A stretch of DNA of 64,000 nt from Siphonodentalium dalli (Eukaryota; Mollusca; Scaphopoda; Gadilida; Siphonodentaliidae). Where the stretch lies: positions 71,529,980 to 71,593,979 of the forward strand of contig CP136063.1 in NCBI GenBank assembly GCA_032622095.1, in the 5' to 3' direction. The notes below the pieces were generated by a model that was not told the DNA's origin, did not search any database, and was given only the letters and a program-made list of their open reading frames with translations. Shown one piece after another: positions 12,448 through 23,798 of the stretch (the stretch's first letter is position 1; every line of letters starts with the position of its first letter). Made by a program: the position numbers and the translations under genes.

Positions 12448-13997
12448 GTAAGAAAATTTAGTGCTGTTGTGTCATTTGCAAAAAACAATTTATAAGATTG
12501 CATTTGGCAGCAATATACATGTATTCCACCAAACTTTTCAAATTCAACCATGTAAAATATCAAAATGATCATCTGTTGGGTCTGCTGTTGGATTTAAATG
12601 GTGAAATCAATGTTTTTTAACTTTGAATTTCAATCTTCTTTCATTTCCAAGTCATACCAATTATACATAGGAGATGAATAGTAACAAATATTGCACAGCT
12701 TTCCAAATTATTTATTGATCACTGCAAAGAGTAAATTCAAAGGTGGCGGACTGGGCCAAAAAACCGGCCCAGGAAATGAATATAATACTGGCCCATCTGT
12801 TCAGGGGTGTCCACAGTCCACCTTGGAAAATTCCAACTGCACCCCCCCCCCCCCCCCCCCCCCCCCCCCCTTGAATCAGAATCGGACCAAATGCAGACCA
12901 AATAAATGTTTTTTTCATAATTCCATTTGCACCTCTGGCCTAATATCCTGAATATTCATAAACCGTGGTTCTATACATGTACATGTATATTCCCGGTGTG
13001 AGACCATTAAGATATTTTTGCCTGGAAAATTGCATAAATTCTAACATACATGTATAGCGGTCTAACTCCAGACAAATGCACACGGCTACGGACAAGAGAC
13101 CAGGACACACCGGGCTGTTCATGGTTGTTCGGCCCCGGGGTGAGAAAATTTTGAAAACTATACAAGAAAATCGCGAATCCTAGCATCTAGACTGGCATCA
13201 ACTGAAGCGTTCCTATTTTGTTGTGAATTTCAATTGGGGGAGGGGTGCATGAGAATTTTTTTGGGATTTACAGATGGGAGTTACCGTCAAAATCTTGAGA
13301 TTAACGGGGTCTTTACATGGTGTTATATGATGCTGACAAGTTCATTTAATGACAACATTATGATTGGTCAATTCAGCTGGTTAAACAACACATTAGGCGG
13401 CCCACATCCCCCCCAAACGTCACATTATACTCACATGGGGAACCTGCAAACTTCCCAATTTAGGTAACTTATAACTTTCCTCGCCGGTTTTCCGCTTCTC
13501 GGGTGATATATATTTATATACATGTATATATTGGCAGTAGACATTATCCGAAGTAAAACATTTTACATGTGGAATAATTTCACTTCATGAATTTATGTAA
13601 GAAGAGTGCCATCTTATTGGATACACGGATGGTTAAACAACACATGTGGCGGCCCACATCTGTTTCATTTGCGGCCCAACCACATATACCCCCCCCCCCC
13701 CCCCCCCCCCCCCAAACTGTAAAAAACCCTTAGATTCTCGCTTGATAGAAAATCACGTGGAGTCAGAATTTTTCCGGCCTCTGGCCCATCGGGAAATTTC
13801 CCGGTCTCCCGATTGGCCAGTCCGCCTTTGGCTGCTAGTGACAATCTGAAAGTTTTGTTCTGTCCTGATTGATTCAAATGTAAAATAAATCCAATTGCTA
13901 TGAATGGATTTTGGAAAGCCCTGAAGCACCATTGTTATGGGAATGTGGCCTTCATTGTGTGTACATGTAGAAGGAAACTATTGACACCAGACACCAA
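12448..13997. other. Interval with C homopolymers and a short duplication
   Basis: C runs of 29 nt (12842-12870) and 25 nt (13689-13713). GGTTAAACAACACAT.. plus GGCGGCCCACATC occurs twice (about 13379 and 13632), each shortly before C-rich sequence. Frames rich in Pro or Gly here come from the C runs. Confidence 0.45.
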
Positions 13998-14373
13998 CCC
14001 TCTACACTACATGTCCATTGGCACCGTGGTGTATTTGCTGTTCGGCTGCGGTGTCAGTTTGTAACTGCAGTTGAGCACCGCGGCCGAACGGCAAGTACAC
14101 TGCGGCCAAACGGCAAGTTCACTGCGGCCGAAAGGCAACTACCCTCGCGGTCGAATGGCATGTCCACCGTGGTTAGATTTCTGGTTTGTATTCTCTTTTT
14201 TCAGTTTGATGAATGTACACCGTAGCAACTACACCATGCCGAATGGCAATTACACCGCGGCCCAACTGTAGTTAGCCGGTGGAGCCGCGGTGTACATGTA
14301 GTTGCATTTCGGCCGCGGTGGCAACGCTAACCGCACCGCAGTTAAGTGGACACTTGTTTTTTCCAGCAGGGTA
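13998..14373 (+). mobile_element. ACCGCGGT-type MITE, copy 3 (left end degraded)
   Basis: The right end CACTTGTTTTTTCCAGCAGG plus GTA is intact. The left inverted end has decayed (CCCTCTACACTACATG). The interior matches copy 1 with about the same order of ACCGCGG words. Confidence 0.7.
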
Positions 14374-14892
14374 GCTCACATGTACATGTTGAGATCACAA
14401 AATATCTGAAATCAATTAAATTTACGGTACAAAGATGTATGTAGAATGTACCGTACATGAAATATTGCTTTAACAAAAAAAATCACATGCTATATTTTTC
14501 CCTCAGTAAGTGACACATCAATTAGATCAATGCATATCAAATTCTGATTTCAGGTGACTCGATATTGATTTGCCGGTGGTACATATGACTGAGGACATTT
14601 ATGAAATTTAAATTTTGAAGATTATGGCGACAAAAACCCCGAACTGAACAGGAATTGGGAAAGCTGGTAAACACCCGTTTGGCAATCATTATCCAACTGG
14701 CAAGGAGAGTGGCAAAGTAAGTCAATTTTGTCTAACCCAAACATGCTTGGAATGGTATTCATATTATAAACCAATATACATGTATGGCATTGATTTTGAC
14801 ATGGAGCTTATTGAGATAATAAATCTAATAGATTACTGTACATCAGTTACATCATAATGTTTGGGTGTGTTCACATCGCAATTCAAACGTTT

Positions 14893-15450
14893 TTATACCT
14901 CCACTTTCGAAGAAAATGGGGGGTATACTGGATTGACTGCGTCTGTCCGTCCGACCTCATAACTCGAAACACTATGAACCGATTTCAATAATTTTTTGTA
15001 TGCTCCTTAAGACCGCCTCTCCGCATTATGCTAATTGCGGTGCAGTCCGACTTTCTGTTTTTTAAGTTATGTTTTACTTTTCGACTTATTTTGATTTAGA
15101 AAATCCTGTCCGACTTAATAACTTTAACAAATATGAACCAATTTCAATAATTTTTGGTATACATGCTTCTCACAACACCCTCTCTACATGATGCGGCTCA
15201 GGGTTGGCTCGAGCTGTTTTTCCTAACATTACACTTCATTTTCAACTTATTTTGACTTAGAAAATTTTGGGATAATTTTTTGTGGATGCTTTTTTCCCTG
15301 GAGTTGTGTGCCTTAGCAGAAGTTTGGTTTGTCTGACCAAGCACTTGACAAAAGTCATCTTAGATGTTAAGATATGCGTTTCATTTTCTACCCTTTTTTG
15401 GGTTTCTGCAATCATTCGAACAAATATGAACCAATTTTAATATTTTTTCT
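14893..15450 (+). repeat. Degenerate tandem repeat (GGGTATACTGGA family)
   Basis: It begins with CCTCCACTTTCGAAG, a GGGGGGTATACTGGATTGAC word and CTGTCCGTCCGAC. Units containing ATGAACC.ATTTCAATAATTTTT, GCTTCTC and ACACCCTCTCT recur at about 14985, 15135 and 15430. Similar repeats are widespread in animal genomes; no coding. A possibly related block is at 44190-44480. Confidence 0.5.
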
Positions 15451-16130
15451 GTACAAGCTTCTTGCGACACCATATACCGGTAGATATTATTAATCCAAAT
15501 TTTTCTTTAAAGTTAAAAAACTTTTTTGTTGGATTTACGCATAAGGCCAAAACAAAAAACTTCTCTGTTTCCGATAACAATGGGATAATTTTCCAGACAG
15601 GCAGGCAGGGATTTTGTTTTTTTTACAATATTTTTTTTTTTAAACGTTTCAGCCGTAAGTGATATAATAGTGTAGTTACAGCCTCATGGAATATGGTAGA
15701 TCAATGTGCATTGAAAATGAGCCAAGCATTGGGTAAAAATATGCTGTCCCTTGAATTCATTCACTCTGCAGTATGATCTCTACCAATAACTGATTTATTT
15801 TTGCTTTCGGAATTGGGGAAAAAACAATAAATATTCACATTGACACTTTAACAGGTAACTTTTGACTAGCCTTCTGGAGAAAATTGAAAAAAAAAAACTG
15901 AGGCAGGCAAGAAAATCTCAGCCAGGCAGGGTATCGGAAACAAAGAGGTTTTTTTTTTTGGCCTAATGCGGGTTGAATTTGCCACGGTGGTGGTATACTG
16001 ACACGCGAGTGCACACCTCTTGTTGACTATGTGCGGTATGTTGTGTACACATTTAAGTAATCTCAAAATCTTTAGAAAAGTATATTACATGTATATCAGT
16101 AGTTTAGAGTCCTGGAGAGTTATATAGATA
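15451..16130. other. No recognised feature
   Basis: Contains T-rich and A-rich tracts and a small inverted pair around CCGATA..AAACAAAGAGG (near 15565 and 15935). No gene or element boundary could be fixed. Confidence 0.4.
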
Positions 16131-16660
16131 CAGGGTTTCCGCTATAGCGACAGGGGATCCCTTTTTGGACCCCATTCCCCCAGCCAATTTCCCCCCTTCT
16201 GTCATACCACAGGACATATTCCATATGTACCGGTATACAGGTATAAAGATGTTTATTTTGTTGAGACAGTACTAAGAAATTTAAATAGTTGACAACTTTA
16301 TTTGATTTCTAGCGAGAATACACACTGAGAATACACACTCGGACTGATCTAACACAAACTGGGGAAGTTATCAAATCCGAAATCGCTAGAACACATATGC
16401 TTCGTAGTCCGCTGGTTACGTTGCTGCGGTTAGGTTACGTAAAATAATCACCGATAATTTTATCATGTTATATTCCAGTACTTCCTGCCGGGTCTTGAAT
16501 AGTCGTCGTTTAACTTAAACGGGTTTATTTACTGTTTAAATAAAATGAAGTCAGTTCATGAGATAGCTGATAATAATTTGATGTTGTTCCTTGAGCTCAT
16601 TTTATAGTACAATTTAACTGCCATAAATGCCTTTAGTGTATTCTATTCATTGGTGGTTAA

Positions 16661-17381
16661 TAGTGTTGAAACGATTAGTGAATTTAAAAGTCGCGTTGCG
16701 TCGACTAGTCGGTACCCCGATTTCAAACTTTCAAACATAACGTGGTACGGAAAATTCATTGTACATGGCATACACTGATGCCTGATGCAATGACGGTCTA
16801 TTGCGTAGCGCATTGCCCTGCATAGACACCAATTTATTTGTGAAATAATACAGTAAACATCTTGATATTTATCCAACACACTGAATCAAATTATATAATT
16901 AGACATATGGTTAGAGATGGGCGATTCACGGATTTACTATATATACATTCGTGACAATAGCTAAATTAAATTAGGCAACAAAATGACCTACGCAAGTACC
17001 GGTAATATTCACACATCTCATTGATGATTTACACGCATGTCGTCGCACTGATTTGAAAAGAATAAGAGACTGACTACAATATTTTGTCAATTGGATTTTC
17101 GTAACATTTCCATGAGTGAATAGAATTGTCCAATGACGTCACCTTATATAAGTGACCTTCACACAGGTCGCATCATAACCCGACGGTGCGAGATCAATTG
17201 AAATATACACAGTGTCTAGATCAAAGCGGTCTCCGACAAACGATAAAGCCGCATCACTCATTGCCATCATGTCGCAGTGATGTTTTTTACCTTAAACGGC
17301 GAGTGACACGGCAAAATTCAGAGTCGATATTCTAACATTTCAGCATCGATTACAGTTAGTCGATTAATCGTTTGAACCCTA
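16661..17381 (+). mobile_element. hAT-type MITE, copy 1, with perfect 8-bp TSD
   Basis: Starts TAGTGTTGAAACGATTAGT and ends CGATTAATCGTTTGAACCC plus TA, giving TIRs of about 16 bp with a few mismatches. It is flanked on both sides by GTGGTTAA (16653-16660 and 17382-17389). The 8-bp duplication and T/CAG-type ends are the hAT superfamily signature. 721 bp, noncoding, with a GC-rich conserved block (CATCATAACCCGACGGTGCG). Confidence 0.85.
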
Positions 17382-17473
17382 GTGGTTAATCTCAGATGAA
17401 TGTAATTGGTAAAGGCTTTGGCAACTGAACATTTTTGACCTGTGCAAATCTAATTGTCCATACATGAACTATG

Positions 17474-17496
17474 CCCCCCCCCCCCCCCCCCCCCCC
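17474..17496 (+). repeat. C homopolymer, 23 nt
   Basis: Uninterrupted C run; others are at 2324-2336 (13), 12842-12870 (29) and 13689-13713 (25). The exact length may be a sequencing estimate. Confidence 0.8.
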
Positions 17497-17624
17497 AATT
17501 AAATTTATAAAACTGATGCATGTAATTCTTCCATGCAATTTTACTTTTATACATTGTAAATAATGTGATTATTTTCAATTTTATTAGATCGAAGTGTAAC
17601 ATTGCAGATAATATTTTATTTCAG

Positions 17625-17760
17625 AAGCAGTTAGAAAGTTGCCAAAGACTTCCACAATGGCCGATAGCCGATTCAGAACTATAGCTGCCAAGTGGCTAAG
17701 ATATTAACTTATCAAGCACCAAAATCGCAAACAACGCCAGTGCAAGAGTCATCGTCTGTT
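17625..17760 (+). pseudogene. Exon-like segment with stops in all frames
   Basis: Good acceptor TTATTTCAG and donor-like GTT|GTAAGC bound 136 bases. In phase with the 12363 exon it reads KQLESCQRLPQWPIADSEL then TAG. Another frame ends in a protein-like ILTYQAPKSQTTPVQESSSV, which would join in phase to AVVTPLGNLTA-stop after CCTCAG at 22404. Every frame is broken, so it is either a degenerate exon, a noncoding exon or chance. It lies inside the 16131-19738 element. Confidence 0.15.
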
Positions 17761-19738
17761 GTAAGCATTTCCATTTTACTGTCTTCCCAAAGAAAATATG
17801 CGCTGTTTACCGACAAATTACATGAACTACTTTGACCATAACAACTAATTTATCTTCTATATTATCAGTATGGGGCTGGTGTTTTTTAATTTTATTCCAA
17901 CAACTGTACGCTCAGCATCTTATTATGATAGTTCAAATAGAGTGGCATTATATTTACCTAGATAATAATGAATCATGCAATAGTTAAAGACACGGTTGGC
18001 CTTGGCGGTGGGTATCCTGTGAAAATATCTCCACCCGTCAAAAACCGCCACAAACAGAAAGAACATCAAAATGTAGATAGACTTTGTCCGTATGCAAATA
18101 AGAAATATCGCATAAACAGTATGTTATGGTCATAAGTTTGACCATTGTTATGTAAACAAAACCGTAAAAAGTTACTTTTCTGGTGTTTGTTTATATTATG
18201 ATGGTAAATATAAAGAGCGTTCTTTGTTGGTGAATACCTGATATGGAACTAATAAAGAGCGTTTATGCCATTTGTGTGTGATTAGCCAGTAGCATTGTGC
18301 TGTCTTCTGTAACACAATCAGGCTCTTGCTTGGGTAAAATACAGTAGGTCTTTATGATAACATGCTGTTTACGCGGTGGTCATGGTATATATGAACGGAA
18401 CTGTATGCGTTTTACTGTTTTTCTGTTTACGGTGTTTGGAACAAATATGAATATTTTCGACAATTAAGGCCGCACGTGCCTTTAAAGAGGTCAATTATGA
18501 CAGTTAATTATTAATAGAGTTGGTAGATGTTGCTATAGATGCTATCTCACACCCATTGCATGTATGTGGCTACCGGTATAGATGGCCTCCACGTTAGGAA
18601 GGGTGTCCACCTTTGAATATCTAACTACACCCCTTGAACCATATCAAATTCACAAGTATGCGAGTAATTCCATGTCATTAGTCCTAATATCATAATATCT
18701 AGATGTCTAACATCATGCAAATTCAGCCCGATCTGTTTTTTTCCATGGTTCGGCTCGGTGTGAAAATTGTTTGAAATCTGAACATGAAATTCGCTTAATC
18801 CGGACTGGCTTCAGGCTGTCCAATTGTTGGAAATTTTGAGACCTGCACTTTTGAATACAACCATTTAGTTACTTTATGTAGGTGGGGACTGATTTCTCAT
18901 GTAAATATATATTTACCATCTGAACAGACATGGTGCATTTGAACCACATTACTGGTGTATATTGTATAAATAATCTCTTGTCTGACCCTTTGATCTGTTG
19001 AAAGATTCCAAACCGATGTTTACTTAATATGACCAAATACATGTATTCCCTAACTAAAATAAGATACAAATTGGGTCTTATATCTGACTGAAAGTCAAGC
19101 TTTCCGCTAGGTTTTGGGGAACGGGTCCTGTATCCGCCGAGGGGAAAATGCAGTCAATGTTTTCAATGTCGTGGAAACACTGGTGGACGTACTTTTGTTT
19201 TATCGGCCAATAGAAGAAACAGAGAGTAGATTTGCTGATTGTTTTGCATCCATATCCTAAGTTACTATGCTATCAACCGCAATAACTTTAAAACATTGAA
19301 AATTTATTTGATAAAAATTAATTGCTGTATACGGAAATACGCCCGTTGAAGTTAAACAACCACTATTCAAGACTCGACAGAAGGTTCGGATGCATAATAT
19401 ACCGGAATATAACATGATTAAATTATTGGCTGTCATTTTTCATAACCTAACCGCAGCAATGTAACCAGCGGACTCCAAAGCATGTGTTCTAGCGATGTCG
19501 GTTTGATCACTTCCTCAGTTCGTGTTAGATCGGTCCTAGTGTGTAATCTCGCTAGAAATCAAATAAAGTTGTCAACTATTTAAATTTCTTAGTACTGTCG
19601 CAACGAAATTGAGAAGTAAACATCTTTATACCTGTATACATTATAATGAATATGTCCTGTGGTATGACAGAAGGTGAAAAATTGGCTGGGGGAATGGGGC
19701 TCACAAAGGGATTCCCTGCCACTATAGCGGAAACCCTG

Positions 19739-20225
19739 TGAAAGTACATGTACTGTACATGTAGGATATTATTAGACCCTGGGTCTAAGACAACACAATA
19801 CATTTTACACCGAATATTGGTTGGAAAATTTAACTATAACATACTGTAATTTTATATTAGTCAACACTAGATCGGTCTATGAATTGTAGAATCCAAATGT
19901 TTAAATGTTCGAATGATGAGTGAAAGAAAAGCACCAACCCCTTCCAACTGCCACCTCGTCCTTGAAGAAACCAACTGATTAATATTCTGAGCCCCATCTG
20001 ATGTGAGTTTGTTGTAGATGTATGTTCGGAAACAATATACATGTGACTCGGAGGCAGATATATTCATGCTTTTATATTAATAATTTCAGGACAATTCAGA
20101 TCACAGCAGCAGAGACAACTTCAGTTGAACTTATGAAGAGAGAGAAGAAGTCAAGAATAAGAAGAGCTCTCCCTTAGAAAGGCAGTATTGGTTTTCTTCT
20201 GAAATTTTGCAAAAAAACATGTGCC
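19739..20225. other. Short interval, possible exon-like segment only
   Basis: After ATTTCAG at 20089 a frame reads TIQITAAETTSVELMKREKK then SRIRRALP and a stop. Without a partner exon it cannot be supported as coding. Confidence 0.3.
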
Positions 20226-20397
20226 AATGCATTCTCTTATATATGCAAGTCTCCCATATGAAGCCCTGCATTTATAAGAGAATACATTGGCCTAACATTA
20301 TTTAACTTGACCTTGTAAACCAGTGTATTCTCTTATATATTATACAAGGCTCCGTTTGGGAGACTCACATATATAAGAGAATGCATTCGCCCAGGGT
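20226..20397. repeat. Foldback with four copies of ATTCTCTTATA
   Basis: Outer arms AATGCATTCTCTTATATATG and its reverse complement lie at 20226 and 20378. Two inner copies, one in each orientation, lie at about 20276 and 20324 (GTATTCTCTTATA). A cruciform or hairpin is possible; no coding. Confidence 0.6.
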
Positions 20398-20737
20398 TTT
20401 CGCAAATGAGTAGTTACTTCATTCTCTTTCATTCGTTTCCAAGTATGTTAACAAAAAAGACTGTTTGTTTAATTTGTTATTTGAACATTCTTACAAAATC
20501 CATATGGCATTTCTCGTCATATCCTCTGCAGTTATAATAACCTGACATTCCTGCAAATAATTAGACCATTCCAATGAATACTAAAGTACTAAATGAAACA
20601 GATATGAAATTGACATAATATATGCTCATCGTGTTTTCGACTCCAAATTTCATTCTCCATTCATTGAGATAAAGAATATCAATTTCATATTTTATCAAGC
20701 AATGGAAGCCCCCATGCAATATATCTGCACTTGTTAG

Positions 20738-21619
20738 TAGTGTTGAAACGATTAGTGCGTCGACTAGTCTGTACCCAATATCAAAACCTTCAAAGGTAAC
20801 ATGGTACGGAAAATTCATTGTACATGGCATACACTGGTGACTGGTGCAATGACGGTTTATTGCGTACCGGTAACGCATTTCCCTGCATAGACAACAATTT
20901 ATTTGGGAAATAATAATGTAAACATCTTGATATTTATCCAACACACTGCATGTGGTTATATAATTAGACATGTGGTGGATAATGATTAGAAACACGAACA
21001 TTTATACAGGTTTTAAATTTAATATCAGCGTTCGAGATTTCGTTTAGTCACGTGATCACCAATAATCTGGTGCCGAGCGGTGTCAATATGAAATGTTAAT
21101 GTTCCGACTAAATACGCCTGTAGTATAGGCTACATGTGGAATACGATAGCCAGTTCTGTGTGGTAGCAGGTGGGCGCAAAGTGCCCAGGATACACGCCCG
21201 GGATGGTCAAAAGGTCGAGTGATCGAGAACTTCAGTCAGTATCATTTATATATGGCAGCACCAGTGACGTCACATTAAGCGACCTTCACACAGCGTCGCA
21301 TCATAACCCGACGGTGCGAGATCAATTGAAATATACACAGTGTCTAGATCAAAGCAGTCTCCGACAACAAATGATAAAGCCGCGTCAATCATTGCCATCA
21401 TGTCGCAGTGATGTCTTTGACCTCAAATGACGAGTGAGACATTGTGTTGTCAATTTCATTCTTTCAATTGATAATCGGGTCACTGTGTGTGTCTATACTA
21501 GTAACACTGTCAATTCCGGGTGCCACCAAACGTTATACTTAGAGTAACTTACGCACAATTAACACCGTTCTGACATTTCACCGTCGACTACAGCTAGTTG
21601 ATTAATCATTTCAACCCTA
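20738..21619 (+). mobile_element. hAT-type MITE, copy 2, with perfect 8-bp TSD
   Basis: Same family as 16661-17381 (TAGTGTTGAAACGATTAGTG at the start, TTAATCATTTCAACCCTA at the end), 882 bp. It is flanked by CTTGTTAG on both sides (20730-20737 and 21620-21627). It contains a segment missing from copy 1 (about 21430-21570). Confidence 0.85.
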
Positions 21620-21749
21620 CTTGTTAGTTATGGGTTTATGTCATGTCCTACACATTTATTTGACGTCAAGGGAAGCTATTGCCTATGTGCGTCAGTTTTA
21701 CATTCTGGTCCTTTTTAGGTTACAGTCTTAACCATTGCATCAATGATCA

Positions 21750-22501
21750 TGAAAATGTTCATAACCAATGACACGTAGAATGATTAATTTTTTTAAACTT
21801 GCACCCATTATTACAGACTCTACTAGCACCATTAGTCCTATATGTACCTCGAAATTTGTCATAGAAATAGACATTAAACATGGCTGCTGCTGGGCATCTT
21901 GTTTTTCAGTATTACGCTATGTAAGTCCATTAGAACTGGCTACAGGCCCTTCCATTGGTCATGTGGATGGGAACGAGTTGTTCGGCCCGCTGTCTGCCAT
22001 TTTGGATTTCAGTACATTTATTATCCGATGTAAATTCATCATGCAGTATTATATTGACCCATAGTATGGTACATTTATTGTCGATGTCCTGATTGACCAC
22101 TTGTCATTCGTCTGTCTGTCTGTCCATAGACACTTTATGCATGGTGCGATAACTCAAACATTTTCTATGCGATCGGAACCTAATCTGAAATACAGATCAA
22201 GTTCGATCTAATTTATATATATATTGTTATGTCAGTTGACATAGCGCTACAATGTCGTTGATACTTTCATAAAGATTTTAGCTTTATTTTGTTCATATCT
22301 TGTACACATACTATATATATATAATTTATGATTATTTCTATTTTGGAAATAAACGGTATGTTTTCTTCAATTTTGTTCATCATTGTATTTCACCTATCCT
22401 CAGGCTGTAGTTACTCCTCTTGGAAATCTGACTGCTTAAATGAAAGGATGCGGCACTTGTATTCCTCTTGTCCAAAATGTTTTATGATGATATTACGCTG
22501 A
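21750..22501. repeat. Diverged copy of the 10.9-12.3 kb repeat block
   Basis: Fragments of the GCCATCTTGGATTTC array units (21860-22060) are followed by GCTACAATGTCGTTGATACT (22246), which parallels GCTACAGTGTCATTGATACT near 12256. So a block of at least 0.5 kb has been duplicated and has diverged. An acceptor-like CCTCAG at 22404 precedes AVVTPLGNLTA-stop, unproven as an exon. Confidence 0.4.
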
Positions 22502-23097
22502 ATGGAGCTTTCCACAGAGGCCACACCCACAGCGGTAGTCCCGCCCACTGGTAAAAATACTTTATCCACATAAATATTGTCTGTTACCCGAGATCGACTG
22601 CCGAACTGAACACATCAGCACTTGCCCTTATGTTAACTACCGGTAGCTGAAACAGACTCACGTATATGATTCTTGCAAATTTGATCTTTTAACCAGTTTG
22701 ATTTAGATTAAATTTTTTATTTTTTTTTTAGATTGAACTTTGATCTGCTGTTGAACAAAAACAAACTAATAATTTGTTTTTTAAATTTTTAAAATTGTTA
22801 AATTTTTTTTATAGAAATTTTCAATAGATTGAATCTTTAAAAATTCAGTTTTAATATAAAAAAAAAAATTGTTTAATTAATTAATTTTTTTTTATTTAAT
22901 TTTAAAATTTCTTTTTAGATTTTAGATTGAAACTTCTTGTTCAAAAATTCAAAAAACAATTTTTTTTTTTATTTGTTTAAAAAAATTAATTTAAAAAATG
23001 TCCACGGCCGGCTCGGCATCTGATTTGTCGAATATATTCTAATAAATTGCCATTGGGCAGCACTACACTGTGGGCGTGGCCTCTGGAAAGCTCCATT
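22502..23097. mobile_element. Foldback with A/T-homopolymer-rich centre
   Basis: AATGGAGCTTTCCACAGAGG plus CCACACCCACAG at the left is mirrored at about 23067-23097 (CTGTGGGCGTGGCCTCTGG, then AAAGCTCCATT). The centre (22690-23000) is almost pure runs of A and T. Confidence 0.6.
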
Positions 23098-23099
23098 AG

Positions 23100-23340
23100 C
23101 ACCGTCCTATCATCATCGGAACGATACTGATATAGCGATGCTGATCCGGCACCGATATACCACCATCGGAATGATACTGATATGACGATGCTGATCTGGT
23201 ACCGATATACCATCATCAGAACGATACCGATATTACGATGCCGATCTGGTACCGATATAGTATCATCGGATCAATGCCGATATTACGGTGCCGATCTGGC
23301 ACCGATATGCAATCATTGGAATGATACTGATATTGGGAGT
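23100..23340 (+). repeat. Tandem repeat, period about 58 bp
   Basis: Four units of GATCTGGTACCGATATACCA, then TCATCGGAACGATACTGAT and ATTACGATGCC. The units feed into the GGTACC-rich segment that follows. Confidence 0.7.
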
Positions 23341-23450
23341 CTGGGACCCTGAATTAGCACTGGAATATCATTGAAAGGATAGTATATATATATAGAGCTG
23401 ATCTTATGAAGCCACTGTGGCACCAGTATACCATCATCGGATCGATACTA

Positions 23451-23550
23451 CTATTTTGGTACCAAAATGGTACCACTCTTTTGGTACCAAAATGGTACCA
23501 CTCTTTTGGTACCAAAATGGTACCACTCTTTTGGTACCAAAATGGTACCG
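23451..23550 (+). repeat. Tandem repeat, 25-bp unit, four copies
   Basis: Each unit contains the perfect palindrome TTTTGGTACCAAAA followed by TGGTACCACTC. The last copy diverges at its end. The array lies in a GGTACC-type element whose right end, CAATGTTTACTGGGTATA, is at about 23780-23798 and is the inverted counterpart of the sequence at 229. Confidence 0.8.
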
Positions 23551-23798
23551 GCAAAACAGCACTAGCCCGGTGTTCATTCAACAGTATATACTAGATGATT
23601 TTACATCACTATATGATATATTGAGTAAACTAGTAAATGACTGAAAAAAATGTGCCACCCGCTTTACTGGTGCCATTCCGGTGCATGACCGGGGTGCAAC
23701 TTCAATGCCAAATCGGCACCGGAAATCCGGTACCAAACTGGTACCATTACTGGTGCCAGATCAGCACCAAATTGGTGCCGCAATGTTTACTGGGTATA

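Larger units (their letters stand above)
16131..19738. mobile_element. 3.6-kb element with inverted arms of about 400 bp
   Basis: The left arm (16131 to about 16525) starts CAGGGTTTCCGCTATAG. The right arm (about 19339-19738) ends CTATAGCGGAAACCCTG. They are diverged reverse complements along their whole length, sharing TAAATAGTTGACAACTTTAT and AACCGCAGCAA type words. CAGGG/CCCTG ends suggest hAT, but the 8-bp flanks (TATAGATA and TGAAAGTA) do not match. No transposase was found inside. A second MITE (16661-17381) is nested in it. Confidence 0.6.

Noticed and set aside
12691-12951. Frames with poly-Pro or poly-Gly, also at 13646-13877
   Set aside because: They run through C homopolymers and have no splice context.
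20561-21001. 146-codon minus-strand open frame
   Set aside because: It overlaps the hAT MITE end (20738 onward), and its parallel at 16643-16879 shows it is repeat-derived; no transposase motif.
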